Shown: piece after piece, positions 52,179 through 61,492 of the stretch | How positions within the stretch are numbered: the first letter of the stretch is position 1 | Layout: each line of letters opens with the position of its first letter | Assembly (NCBI GenBank): GCA_965218055.1 | Contig: CBDCKA010000002.1 | Span: forward strand, 1,364,001-1,428,000 | Origin: CBDBKE01 sp965218055 | GTDB lineage: Bacteria > Acidobacteriota > Terriglobia > JAJPHL01 > JAPKYU01 | DNA length: 64,000 bases | Direction: 5' to 3' | The notes under the pieces: model-generated | Database searches by the model: none | What the model was told of the DNA's origin: nothing | The model's input: the letters and a program-made list of their open reading frames with translations, nothing else | Made by a program: the position numbers and the translations under genes

Positions 52179-52931
52179 TCAAAACCGGAACCGGACGCCT
52201 GCCTCAATTTGGTCGGCATCGATCGGCTCCCCTCGACTTGAGCGAAAGCGATAGCCAAGGTGGAACTCCACGAACTGGGAAGCTTGCGCCGAGAGGCCTA
52301 CCATGATCTGATAGGCAAACCGGGAATCGTCGTATGGGACTGTGGTCTTGAGGGGCAAGGCGGGGAGGCCGTTCTCAAAGCCGGAGATGATGATATTGGG
52401 GACTCCGACGAGGAGGTCATTTTCAACGCTGACGGTAGAGGTGAAGGTCCCATCGTGGAAGAAGGCTCCCAGACCGAAACCGACATAGGGACTCACTCTC
52501 CATTTGGGATAGCGATAGTAGAAATTGCCCATGAGGGACTGGGTCTTGATTGCTCCGTCGATTTCTATGGTGATCGAGGGAAGGGGGATGTCTTCAAAAC
52601 CACCTATGACACCTACGCCGTCGCTCAAATCGATGTTCTGGGAGAGATTGGCGGTGGGACTGCCGATACCGGCTTTCTGGTATCCCCATTCAATCTCGGT
52701 CGAGAAGCCCTCTTTGAAAGCGTAGCCGAAGGCCGCTGTAAAACCGGCTCCAGCTTTAAAATCGATCCCCTCAGCGGCGTCGTCCGGTTGGTCATTCGGG
52801 TCGTATGGAAAAACGGCTGATCCAGCAAAACCGAGATAGAACTGACCGTCTTCATCAGTCACCTGTGCACTCAGAGGGCTATACAAGAGCAAGACGGCGA
52901 GTAGGGTGAGAAAATATCGCCGGATGTTCAT
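52179..52931 (-). CDS. Outer-membrane beta-barrel protein
   Basis: About 250 residues from MNIRRYFLTLLAVLLLYSPL, the better start because it opens the signal peptide; an upstream ATG adds 12 residues. Repeated beta strands with GYAFKEGFSTEIEWGYQKAG, SPYVGFGLGAFFHDG and a final IEAGVRFRF ending in Phe fit an OmpW/OmpA-like 8-strand barrel. Substrate or role unknown. Confidence 0.75.
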   Translation of the reverse strand: MNIRRYFLTLLAVLLLYSPLSAQVTDEDGQFYLGFAGSAVFPYDPNDQPDDAAEGIDFKAGAGFTAAFGYAFKEGFSTEIEWGYQKAGIGSPTANLSQNIDLSDGVGVIGGFEDIPLPSITIEIDGAIKTQSLMGNFYYRYPKWRVSPYVGFGLGAFFHDGTFTSTVSVENDLLVGVPNIIISGFENGLPALPLKTTVPYDDSRFAYQIMVGLSAQASQFVEFHLGYRFRSSRGEPIDADQIEAGVRFRF

Positions 52932-53029
52932 TGTTGCAATCTTCAACCATGTCCCTTTCCAACTCATTCCCAGTGGATCCAGTACCTCTGAGACAGTTTC
53001 CTAGGGGGCTGTAGAAAAATAGCACACAT

Positions 53030-53219
53030 TGGCCCTCACCGTTAGTTTGAACCAGAGGATTTCCGTTTTAAGCGTCCGAGCATGGAGGCCCGGATCATGG
53101 AAGGCGACCAAGTCCAGTGCGGAATTCTCGCCCGGACCGGGAAACCGGGCCCAGGCGGCGCGGCCGAGGCTAGCCGCCACGGCGGCCCCAACCAGAATCG
53201 TCGAACCGAGCTTCCTCAT
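53030..53219 (-). pseudogene. N-terminal fragment of a third TraG-like gene
   Basis: MRKLGSTILVGAAVAASLGR, then FPGPGENSALDLVAFHDPGL aligns with the corresponding FPMLGENPLLDLMDYHTPNF of the two complete copies. Homology is lost after about 48 residues. It is preceded by TCCCTGCGGGAAGGC and a structured block as in the intact elements. Confidence 0.7.
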
Positions 53220-53255
53220 CGGTTCGACCGCCTTCCCGCAGGGACGCCTTTGGAC

Positions 53256-53347
53256 GGGAGCGACCCCCCATAGGGGGCGGGGCGGAGTTGTGAAAACAGC
53301 GACGGCCCCGCGCCCGAACCAGGGCTAAAAATAGGGGGGTCGCTCCC
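53256..53347 (-). other. Structured non-coding block upstream of the third traG fragment
   Basis: GGGAGCGACCCCCC (53334-53347 read on the minus strand) and GGGGGGTCGCTCCC (53256-53269) form a perfect 14-bp inverted repeat around a GC-rich interior. The sequence AGCGACCCCCC and its place before traG match the blocks at 38.4 and 48.2 kb, although GATAGCG is replaced by GGAGCG. Confidence 0.55.
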
Positions 53348-53515
53348 ATCCACCTCCGAAATGGCCGATCGGCGCGGCGGTCCCGGGAGTATTTCCGTAA
53401 CCGATCAGAGGAGAACGTGATAGGGGGAATCGCGTGTGTAAGTCGGCAGGCCTTCACGATGTAAGTTGCTCCCATTGTCTCTCTTACACTCATGAATCGG
53501 CACGGCGAGACCCTC

Positions 53516-54448
53516 TTAACCCACAAAATGGGACTCCAATAACTGCGCCGTCCGCCAGGTAGAGCCGCCGTCGATGATCTTCCTGCCGCCGCGCTGCCGA
53601 TTCAGCTTTTTCAACTCGACGCTCCGTTTGAGCGCCGCCTGCAGTCCCACAAACTCGTTGAGCACCCGGGTCGCGCCTTGCAGGATCGCTTGCTCGCTCC
53701 GGGCGATCTCCCGGGCCACTGAAGGGTCGGGCGCCGAAGCCAGGGGGCCGGAGCCGCCGGCCCAGTTCTCGATTACCGTCCCGGCCCGCTTGAGCGCCCG
53801 CTCTCCCCGGGCGACGGCCGCCACCTGGACCTGACGGCCTCTCTTGCGCAAAGCCTCCCAGAGGCCTCGGTGCGCCGCCGCCCAGGAGCGCAGCTCCGTA
53901 TCGGTGACGTGTCCCGGATCGACGTAGACGAAGATCGCCCTGTCTTCTTCCACGGCAATCGGCAGCTTGAGCCGGAAGTAGTGCCGGGGCTCCCTCACCG
54001 CCCCCCGATACACCCGCAAGGGCAGGCGCCGACGTTCGATACCGAGAGACCCAAAGGCTCGGACCTTCTCCGCCTCGGTCGGCAGCCACGGCAAGTCAGG
54101 GTGTTCGATCACGTAGTCGAGCGAGAGCAGGCGCTTGAGCAGAATCTCCATAGACGTTACCCGACGGTGGCGCATGTCCTCGGTCCCCAGTGCCTGGAAT
54201 ATCCGCCGATTGAAGATCCGGCACACCTTCTGATCCTCCAGGGTATCCTCGGCAGCTAAATCCTTGGTGACCAGGGCCTGCACGAATCGAAGCGCCTGCC
54301 AGCGACTCATCCGGAGATAGAAGGCAAGTTGCACCCGGCTGAAGACCCCCTCGCCGTGCAAACAGGCCAAGGCGATCCATTCGGCTTTTCGTCCCGTCCA
54401 GCCCAACGGTTCCAGTGCGTTCTCGCGTCCCTGAAGATGCTCAATCAT
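53516..54448 (-). CDS. Element-associated winged-helix protein
   Basis: 310 residues. The N-terminal region (RKAEWIALACLHGEGVFSRV, RWQALRFVQALVTKDLA) looks like a winged helix such as in replication-relaxation or MarR-like proteins. The middle is a beta-rich domain (FRLKLPIAVEEDRAIFVYVD) and the C-terminal half is basic and helical. It sits just upstream of the third traG block on the same strand, so it is probably a gene of this element type that the two complete copies lack. A short in-frame tail of another gene (NWTVSRTAAEVDAWLRGSG) ends in its start codon. Function not established. Confidence 0.55.
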   Translation of the reverse strand: MIEHLQGRENALEPLGWTGRKAEWIALACLHGEGVFSRVQLAFYLRMSRWQALRFVQALVTKDLAAEDTLEDQKVCRIFNRRIFQALGTEDMRHRRVTSMEILLKRLLSLDYVIEHPDLPWLPTEAEKVRAFGSLGIERRRLPLRVYRGAVREPRHYFRLKLPIAVEEDRAIFVYVDPGHVTDTELRSWAAAHRGLWEALRKRGRQVQVAAVARGERALKRAGTVIENWAGGSGPLASAPDPSVAREIARSEQAILQGATRVLNEFVGLQAALKRSVELKKLNRQRGGRKIIDGGSTWRTAQLLESHFVG

Positions 54449-54743
54449 GGGCGGCCTCGACCTGACCCGCGCAACCAGGCATCCACTTCCGCCGCGGTCC
54501 TACTGACGGTCCAGTTTTCGCGTCGTCGGCCGGATGCAGCCGCCGGCCTGACTCTGAGTGGTACCGAACATTACCAATCTGCGACGTAAATTCAGATAAT
54601 CGTGACTATATAGCCCTTACACGTCACGTTGATAGAGCAAGTTACACTAGCCACAGGCTTTACTGGTATTTCAAAATTATGTATCGTTAGAGTGGCTTAG
54701 TATTGGCCGGCAAGCAATCATCACTTGGAAGGGTACAGTCGAT

Positions 54744-54806
54744 ATGCCCGCCTCGCTGAACGCAAAAAAGCTTGGCATTGGCGGAAATGGCACCAACGCT
54801 CCTTAA
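54744..54806 (+). CDS. Possible 20-residue peptide gene
   Basis: MPASLNAKKLGIGGNGTNAP with GGAAGGG 11 bases upstream. It lies in the 520-bp stretch 54449-54972, which otherwise holds no gene, about 165 bases before the methyltransferase gene. Too short to judge by sequence; it could be chance. Confidence 0.2.
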   Translation: MPASLNAKKLGIGGNGTNAP

Positions 54807-54972
54807 GAGCCGAGAGCAGTGACCTTGGCCGGCGCCGGCCTCGTCATCGCGGCCGTGCGGCTCTTCGGCGGTTGAGGTTAAGGAGAAACGACATGATGAA
54901 ATCAACCGCCCGAGCGTGGGGGTTCTTTCCAATCTGTTGTCAGCGGTTCTGCGGTTCTAGAGACCTCTTCGC

Positions 54973-55536
54973 ATGCCAACGCCCAATTTCGTCGCCACCC
55001 TCTTTGCCATCGACTGCGGCATCCTCTTCATCACGTTGACGGGAACAGTCTGGTCCGTTGCCCTCCCCAACAAACGAATCTGGCCGCCGCCGCATCAGCG
55101 TTCATGGCAGCACGTTCTGACTTGGGTCGGCTTCTATTCCGTCTGTGGGCTCAACACGGCGCTGCTGTTCTTAGACCGGAATTCGTGGATATTCAAGAGC
55201 GATCTCCGGTTCCTTCTCGGTATTCCAGTCGCCTTGCTCGGAGGGTTCTTGGCAGCCTGGGGAGTCGTCACGCTTGGCGTGATGAATACTTCAGGGCTGA
55301 AGGGCGGATTCGTTGCCTCTGGACCCTACCGGTTCACCCGTAACCCGCAATACGTGGGTGACATCATCTGCTTCGTCGGTGTGAGCATAATGGCAAACTC
55401 GCTCCTCCTTTGGATCACCCATGCGTTCCTCATTCTCGTCTTCGTTATGGCTCCGCTAGCCGAGGAATCCTGGTTGGAAGACCAATACGGACAGGTATAT
55501 CGCGAGTATCGACGAGACAGTCCCCGATTCCTTTGA
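54973..55536 (+). CDS. ICMT/PEMT-like membrane methyltransferase
   Basis: 187 residues with four or five membrane helices. The C-terminal motif GPYRFTRNPQYVGDIICFVG and AEESWLEDQYGQVYREYRR are those of the isoprenylcysteine carboxyl methyltransferase / phospholipid methyltransferase superfamily (SAM and substrate-binding RHPxY-like and EExxL motifs). Bacterial members have mostly unknown substrates. The ATG is preceded by a poor ribosome site. Confidence 0.8.
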   Translation: MPTPNFVATLFAIDCGILFITLTGTVWSVALPNKRIWPPPHQRSWQHVLTWVGFYSVCGLNTALLFLDRNSWIFKSDLRFLLGIPVALLGGFLAAWGVVTLGVMNTSGLKGGFVASGPYRFTRNPQYVGDIICFVGVSIMANSLLLWITHAFLILVFVMAPLAEESWLEDQYGQVYREYRRDSPRFL

Positions 55537-55760
55537 CTATCCAGATCGAGCCCCCCAACCGCTTCACCACTTCACCCGCTGGCAGTCGACCTGAACCGCC
55601 TCGGATTTTCCGGTTACAAACAACCCTCAAGCGATCTCAGCGTTGTCATCGGGGTCTACCATCGCCATTGCTGTTTCCTGGTATGAAGAAGGCTCGGTCG
55701 CGTTCTCGTGGTCTTTGAGTGGGTCTTCTACGATGATCCAGGATAGCTGTGATTGAGACC

Positions 55761-56037
55761 AAGGCGTTCAGGCTACGAGCTTCCGGGCAGCCGGCGGCGT
55801 CGTGTCTGCCGGTGCTGCGACGTTCCTTCACTCGGCTCGATCAGGTGGCACAGCTCGTCGGCGCGAGCGAAGCGGACGCGGAGCTCGGCTTCATGGCGCG
55901 GCTCCTGGCGCTGTGCAGGCTGCCCCGCACAACCCCGGCAACCGCCTTCAATACAAGCGGGTCAATGGTCCCTACACGCTGGCGATGACTGCCGCGATTG
56001 ACAACAAGCTCCCCTTCGGCAACAGACGGAGGGTCTG
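55761..56037 (+). pseudogene. RepA-type plasmid replication initiator, N-terminal fragment
   Basis: ELGFMARLLALCRLPRT and, after a one-base shift near 55930, NPGNRLQYKRVNGPYTLAM and LPFGN match the conserved start of RepA_C-type replication proteins as I know them. Homology then ends. A matching later part lies at 61221-61480 on the same strand. The stretches around it (55537-55760, 56038-56238) show no other gene. Confidence 0.55.
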
Positions 56038-56238
56038 AGCGGCAGGGCTACAGCCTGAGGGTGTTCGAGAGCGGCGCCTTACACTTCGAGGTGGGATCGC
56101 CGTCGTGCCGGTGGAGCCTGTGGGCGGGCCGTGCCCGTCCAAGAAGGTGTGGGAAACCCTTCCTTGAGTTTGCAGCGTCCCGATCCGGCGCCACGGGGTT
56201 TTCCACGCATCCGGCAGGATCCACGGGCCTCTTTATCG

Positions 56239-57110
56239 TCAGCGCTCCGAATCCTTTGCCGTCCCCTGGGCCAGGTAGGTGGCCCAGTCGTCCATCAGCA
56301 TACGCCGGTGCTCAAAGAGATCCGAGCGGGCGTAGGCCGCCTCGACCTTGTTCCGGACCACGTGTGCCAGGGCCGCCTCGATCACCTGCACGGGGATGAT
56401 CCGTCTCCTCGGCCACCCAGTCCCGGAACGACGAGCGGAAACCGTGCGGCACGGCCGCAATCTTGTGCTTCTCGAGCAGCCGGCACATCCGCTTTTCGTC
56501 CAGCGATTTCCCACGCTCGGTGATGAACACGACGGGACTGCCGCCGTCGCCGAGCGTCCGGGCCGCGTCGAGAACCTCCAGGGCGCGGCCACACAGCGGC
56601 ACCCGGTGCTCGCGCCCGGCCTTCATACGGCTAGCGGGAATCGTCCACACGCCGTTGTCCCGGTCGATCTCGCTCCACACCGCCCCACGGACCTCACTGT
56701 CCCGTGCCGCCGTCAACACCAGAAACTCCAACGCCAACGTGTCCACCTTGGCCGGCGCTGCCGCCCGCACCCTCCGAATGGCCGCCGCAACATCCCGATG
56801 GGGCAACGCCAGCCGGTGTTCGACGACGTCATGTTGGGGGCCGAGCACCGGCAAGAGCCGGTCGCACGGGTTGTCGGCTCTCCACTCCATGGCGATGGCC
56901 CATTCCAGCACCGCGCGGATGCGCAGGTGGACCGACCAGGCCGTCGGTGCCTTCACGTGCCAGATGGGGGTGAGGATCTCCAGCACGTCGGCGCTGGTGA
57001 CCTCCGACACGGCGATCTTCCCGATGCGCGGGAAGGCGTAGAGTTCCAGACTGCGCAACCAGTTCCTCGGGTGAGCCGCACTGCGCCAGCCGGCCCGCTT
57101 CTGGAGCCGA
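56239..57110 (-). pseudogene. P4-like tyrosine integrase, truncated and frameshifted
   Basis: Core-binding part (RIGKIAVSEVTSADVLEILT, RIRAVLEWAIAMEWRADNPC) and catalytic domain (LEFLVLTAARDSEVRGAVWS, RMKAGREHRVPL, PHGFRSSFRDWVAEE with HGFRSSF as HxxR) typical of CP4/P4 prophage integrases. The last part, VIEAALAHVVRNKVEAAYAR, is in another frame after about 56400. The N-terminal DUF4102-like domain is missing. Unrelated to the three tRNA-Val integrases. Confidence 0.85.
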
Positions 57111-57214
57111 TGAGGAAGACCGGGCCGACCTCGTCCGTGACGACTTGGACCGGGCGTGGGCAAGAGTGATAGCTCCACCGATGGCCGACCGCGTGCGAAC
57201 CGGCTTGCTTCAAT

Positions 57215-57410
57215 CCAAGTAATAGCTCACGCCGAGCAAGACCGAGACCCTGAAGGCCATCACGCTTTTACGAAGGTCACCTTACGTTACCACCGGCCGA
57301 TCGCTGGATTCCGGGTCGAGTAGTAGAGGAAGCTTTCACCGAACGCCTCGGCCACGCTGAGGACATTCCGGTCCCCGAAGTTGTCGATGAAGTCGGAGGA
57401 CAATTTAGAC
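57215..57410 (-). pseudogene. Fragment of a second Cache-type protein
   Basis: DFIDNFGDRNVLSVAEAFGE and FLYYSTRNPAIG align with the second Cache domain of 48429-49847 (VSVGDAFGETFLYYSTRNP). Stops and frameshifts follow immediately. It lies directly against the tRNA-Val half. Confidence 0.7.
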
Positions 57411-57425
57411 CGGAAGCAACCGTGG

Positions 57426-57463
57426 TGTAAGGCAGGCGCTCTGACCAACTGAGCTAACCGCCC
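57426..57463 (-). pseudogene. 5' half of tRNA-Val, ending in the anticodon loop
   Basis: 38 bases identical to the first 38 of the intact tRNA-Val (43302-43339): GGGCGGTTAGCTC... to CTGCCTTACA. Identity ends inside the anticodon loop, at position 37, where unrelated sequence (CCACGG) starts. It follows the third integrase in the same order and orientation as the intact tRNA follows the left integrase. Confidence 0.85.
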
Positions 57464-57540
57464 CTTGGAGTTATTTCCTTTATTTCAAACCACTTGCAGA
57501 TTCTGTCCCATCGGCGAAATCGCTAAAAACGGCCCCCATT

Positions 57541-57566
57541 GTATCCAAACTGTATCAAAACCCCAG
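57541..57566 (-). repeat. Degenerate tandem repeat after the third integrase
   Basis: On the minus strand TTTTGATACAG is followed by TTTGGATACAA, starting a few bases after the integrase stop. It matches in position and period the repeats at 43194-43215 and 43432-43460. Confidence 0.5.
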
Positions 57567-57843
57567 TTCAGTTCGGCCGGAGTGTATCAGAACCCTGCTC
57601 CTCACCCGCCTGGCGGTTTAGACTCCGCAGCGCTTCCCGTTTCATCCCCAGCTTCATCTGCGAGTACTTCTTGAAACCTTCGCATCACTTTGCCGCAGTA
57701 GCTGGGTCACCCACTCGTCTGCCACCCCTCCCGCGCTTAAACGGGTTGCATACGTCGAGCGGAGATCGTAGATCCAGAAGTAGGAGCCGCCCGCTCGTTC
57801 CAACGTTGTGCGCCAGATATTCTTGAAGCTCGCCTGGTAGCCG

Positions 57844-58988
57844 TGTCAAGGACTGATTTCTTTAGACACTGATTCTGAGAGTTTTTTACGCGACTAACGC
57901 ATACCGTTTGGCGAATACCACAGGCGGCATGTTGAGCGCGGAGTGAATCCGCGTGTTGTTGTAGTCCCACAGGGTGCGGTAGATCTCCGCCACTAGCTCC
58001 CCCAGTGTTTTGAAGCGGTTCGGATCTCCCAGGTCAACCTTGAATTTGTCGTAGAACGATTCCTGGTATCCGTTCTCCCAAGGGCACCCCGGGCGGCTCC
58101 GTGAAATCACGATGCCGCATCCATCAAGGATTTCAGTGAACGCCATCGCGTCATACTCCCTCCCGTTGTCGGAGTGGAATAGACCCGGGCGCGGATGATG
58201 GAGCAGGGCGTTGGAAAGCGCCTGAATGGTGAGCGCGGCTCCCTTTCTCACCGCAACCTGGATTCCCAGGATCCGGCGGGTGTAGAGATCGATCACGGTC
58301 GCCACATAGACCTTCTTTCCGTGCTGCACGAACTCGGTGAAGTCCGCTGCCCAGATGTGGTTTGCATATGCGGGCATGAGCGCGAGCAGGAGGTTGGGAT
58401 AGGTCCGGGAAACCTTGGATTTTCTCCATTTTTTGCCTCTCCTGCGGTAGGGCTTGATGCCAAACAGACGCATGACCCTCTGCGCCCGCTGGCGGCAGAG
58501 TCCCAGTGCCGTAGCAATTCGCCGGGAGCCGTAGGAGGGATGGATCTGCAGCTCTTCTTCCAGGCGGACCTTGAGGCGCCAGTCCTTCTCCTTCATTCTT
58601 GGGACGTAATACAGGCTCGCGCGGGATATGCCAAGGGCTCGGGCAAGCGCTGATTTGTTTCTTCCTTCGCTCAATTGTTTTTTTGAGTCATGGAGAGCTT
58701 GAGCGTGATCTCGCCCACGAGTTCCAGGAGTTCTCTGTTCTGCTTCTGAAGTCGGGAGAACTCCGCCCAGGACGGGGCACCGGTTGCTCCTTTTACCATC
58801 CAACCATAGATGCTCCCTTCAGAAATACCGTGATCCTTGGCGGCCTGGGCCACCGAGATGCCTTCTTCCTTGACGCGGCGTAGGATATCGGCTTTTACGT
58901 CAGCTGCAATACGATGATGTTTTTTGTTCATATGACACCAGGGTAGTTAATTCCCAACCTCAGTGTCTAAATTACCCAGTCCAGGGCA
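57844..58988 (-). mobile_element. IS3-family element, copy B (1145 bp)
   Basis: Same length and ends as copy A (TGTCAAGGACTG... and TGCCCTGGACTG...). It is flanked by a 3-bp target duplication CCG (57841-57843 and 58989-58991), as expected for the family, and inserted in the third integrase gene. Confidence 0.92.
57886..58931 (-). CDS. IS3-family transposase orfAB (frameshifted fusion), copy B
   Basis: orfA 58671-58931 is identical to that of copy A. orfB (to 57886) differs by a few residues (RRRGKKWRKSK, LLLALMPAYAN, IQVAVRKG). DDE residues and the A7 slippery run are intact. Confidence 0.9.
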
Positions 58989-59806
58989 CCGCGCTGATTC
59001 CGACCGCTCGGAAACAACCACGGCCCTGCTCCAGCCAGCAAGAGCTGGTCGCGGAAGGCCTCTACCGCCAAGTCCGTCAGTGGCACCTCCCCCACGCCGG
59101 TGGGGGTTTTCGAGTCAGGTATCCAGACCACTGCGTTCGCCAGGTCGACCTGGTCTTTCCGCATTGCTGCAAGCTCCTTGTAGACCCGTAGTCCGGTCTC
59201 GGTGATGATCCGAATCAGGTTCCGCAAGTACGGAGGTGCGTGCAACTCGATCCGCTGCTGTTCCGACCAACTCATGTAGTGCGGCCGAAACAACCCCTTG
59301 AGCGTGACCGGGAACTCCACTGAGTTGCACGGGTTGGCCGCGACCAACTTCTTCTTCACCGCGACATTCAACACCCGGCGCAACACGCGGAACTCCTGGT
59401 GCACGGTCGCCGGCTTCAGCAACCCGAGATCCCGATACCCCGCCCGTGTCCTGACGCGCTTCTGTTGCCGAAGCCGCCAGCGCAAATACTCTTCAACCTC
59501 CTCTGCGCCGATGGCGGACAACGTTTGCACTCCGAACACGGGCTTCAGGTGCTTCAACGCGTTCTGGTTGGCTGCGTGCGTCTTCCCACTCCGGAAGGGC
59601 GGCCGGGAATAGTGCTCCAGGAAGAAGTCCGCCCACTCGTGAAACCTGAGTTGTTGGCCTCGCCGAACCAGAGCGAGCACATTCTCATCGCGTGCCCGCA
59701 ATCGTTCGCGAAGCCGTGTTTGGGCTTCCTGCCAGTCAATCGTCCCCGTGGACTCAAGGTGCCATGGAACTCATGACACCTACTCGCGCCGCTAAATGTC
59801 ATCAAA

Positions 59807-59829
59807 AGGAGGGGGTCGGTCCCCTTTTT
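59807..59829 (+). terminator. Terminator-like hairpin in a 360-bp gap
   Basis: GGGG-TCGGT-CCCC followed by TTTTT. It is the only notable feature of 59766-60125 besides a TATACT -10-like hexamer about 75 bases upstream of the next gene. No gene ends just before it on the plus strand, so its purpose is unclear. Confidence 0.4.
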
Positions 59830-60125
59830 CCATGAGCGGCAACGGGGACTCCGGGAATATGAAGATAACCATAGGAGGGAGAGAAAGATAGGAGAGTACA
59901 ACTGCGGAACAAACTCCGCCCGAGAAGTGGAAAAAACCCCTGACAAAGTTCCAGATATAAGCGGCATTCATAACGGTCACAGCCCTCCCTATCCGCCCTT
60001 GGCTTTCGGGACTTCTGTGGGCCGCTCGAAAGAGGTGCTATATGCTATACTTTGCCGAGGTTGGTGGCTTGAATCAACCCCTATTGAGTGGTGGTATGGG
60101 ACTCTATCCGTGAGAAGACTGCGAA

Positions 60126-61097
60126 ATGGCGATTAATAGAGAGCTTATCGAGCAGAAGAAAGTTTTTTCTGAGTATCTAAGAAAGAAAAAACTCAAAATC
60201 ACCCGACAACGCCAAGTCATCCTCGACACTTTCCTGAGAACTGAAGGACACACAGTCACGGATGAACTCTATCAGAAGGTCCGGAAGAAGGACAGGACTA
60301 TTGGATATGCAACGGTTTCGCGAACCATGAAGGCCTTGACCGGCGCGGGTCTGGCACGAGAGATCGACCTGGGTGACAGTCGTAGCCATTTTGAACTCAT
60401 CTACAAGCGTCCGCACCACCATCACATCATTTGTGTGGAGTGTCAGCAGACGATTGAATTCCTCAGCCCCGAGTTGGAGCAGCTTCAAAAACAGATTGTC
60501 TCACGATACCGCTTTCGACCTCTTCGACATCACTTTCAAGTGTTTGGCGTCTGCGGCGATTGCCAGAAGCAGCGTTCGCATCAACATGAGGTTTTCGATT
60601 CAGATCTGGTCTTTGCGCGAGATGCCTTACAGATTGCCTTGCAGACAGAGAAAAATGGCGTCAACTTTTACCAGTCCTTGGCCAGATCGGTCAGGAGCGA
60701 GCGGGGCCACGAGGCCTTCCTGAAGATGGCTTCTAAAGAGAAAAAGCACCTTCGTGAACTCGAGACTGAATGGACTGCGTTTGTGAAACAACACAAGAGA
60801 ATCCTGAAGGCGCCCGTCTTTTTGCACTTCGAATACAGCGAGTTACAAAGACTGTTTCCAACCCCCAAAGAGTTGCAAAAAAAGCACCTGAAACGACTAA
60901 GCCTGGAAGAGGCCCTGCGGTTGGCTATGTCCATCGAGAAAGAAGCTCATCATTTTTTTCACCGCTACGCAGAAAACTTCGGTGACACCAAGGGGAAAGC
61001 CATTTTTCTGAAGTTTGCCGAAGATGAATTGGAGCACTACGATCTGATTCAACAAGAGTACAATCGTCTCAGGGACTCCGCAAGCCCTCCCGCCTGA
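60126..61097 (+). CDS. Fur-family regulator fused to a rubrerythrin-like diiron domain
   Basis: 323 residues. Residues 1-150 are a Fur/PerR-type repressor: winged helix (LKITRQRQVILDTFLRTEGH, TIGYATVSRTMKALTGAGLA), HHHHIICVECQQTIEF, and zinc CxxC pairs at Cys103/106 and Cys143/146. Residues 160-315 form a four-helix ferritin-like domain with diiron ligands Glu175, Glu205-xx-His208, Glu271 (or 273) and Glu301-xx-His304. The C-terminal rubredoxin of classical rubrerythrins is absent. A peroxide- or iron-sensing repressor carrying its own redox diiron site is a reasonable inference. Confidence 0.85.
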   Translation: MAINRELIEQKKVFSEYLRKKKLKITRQRQVILDTFLRTEGHTVTDELYQKVRKKDRTIGYATVSRTMKALTGAGLAREIDLGDSRSHFELIYKRPHHHHIICVECQQTIEFLSPELEQLQKQIVSRYRFRPLRHHFQVFGVCGDCQKQRSHQHEVFDSDLVFARDALQIALQTEKNGVNFYQSLARSVRSERGHEAFLKMASKEKKHLRELETEWTAFVKQHKRILKAPVFLHFEYSELQRLFPTPKELQKKHLKRLSLEEALRLAMSIEKEAHHFFHRYAENFGDTKGKAIFLKFAEDELEHYDLIQQEYNRLRDSASPPA

Positions 61098-61220
61098 AGC
61101 AAAAAATCCTGGACCTATTCGGAAAATACTGTCTGATAAACTGTACAGTAGGTGAAGGTTGTTCCCGCTGGAGTCTTCATCTCCTAGCGTTTGCGTCCCA
61201 GTCTAAAATAAATCCCGGCC

Positions 61221-61480
61221 ATGAAGAGGCGCGGGAGTCCCGACCGCGCTGAATTTTGGTGGGACCCCAAGCAGCCTGACGAGCCGGTGCTTTTTGACAG
61301 CAAGACCGAACGAGGCGAGAAGTTCTTCCAGGAGATCATCCGCCACTCCGTGCCGCTGGACATGCACATCCTCAAGGCGCTTGAAGCGATCCTCGCTAGG
61401 CCTCATTCCCTACCTCTGGCTTCACCTACCGGACTTTCACGCTCAAGCTCCCTCAGCGCCTGTACCGCACTCGGGGAGGG
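61221..61480 (+). pseudogene. RepA-type replication initiator, C-terminal-side fragment
   Basis: AEFWWDPKQPDEPVLFDSKT, FFQEIIRHSVPLDMHILKAL and then, in another frame, LKRSSLGLIPYLWLHLP match the later part of RepA_C proteins. Several frameshifts. Possibly the other end of the gene whose start lies at 55761-56037, with about 5 kb between them. Confidence 0.55.
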
Positions 61481-61492
61481 TGAGCCATTGCG

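Larger units (their letters stand above)
57568..59765 (-). pseudogene. Third tRNA-Val-type tyrosine integrase, interrupted by IS3-family copy B
   Basis: N-terminal part (58989-59765): LRFHEWADFFLEHYSRPPFR, LLKPATVHQEFRVLRRVLNV and TETGLRVYKELAAM. C-terminal part (57568-57840): FWIYDLRSTYATRLSAGGVA, then a one-base deletion near 57683 before KKYSQMKLGMKREALRSLNR. It is homologous to the integrases at 42026 and 43464. It lacks its first 60-70 residues and is both IS-interrupted and frameshifted, hence inactive. Confidence 0.85.

Noticed and set aside
54896..55039. Small frame starting MMKSTARAWGFFPICCQ as a peptide precursor
   Set aside because: It overlaps the methyltransferase gene in another frame and has no further support.
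59807..59829. Hairpin GGGGTCGGTCCCC as a fourth traG-type leader block
   Set aside because: Too short, lacks the AGCGACCCC repeat and no traG-like start follows.
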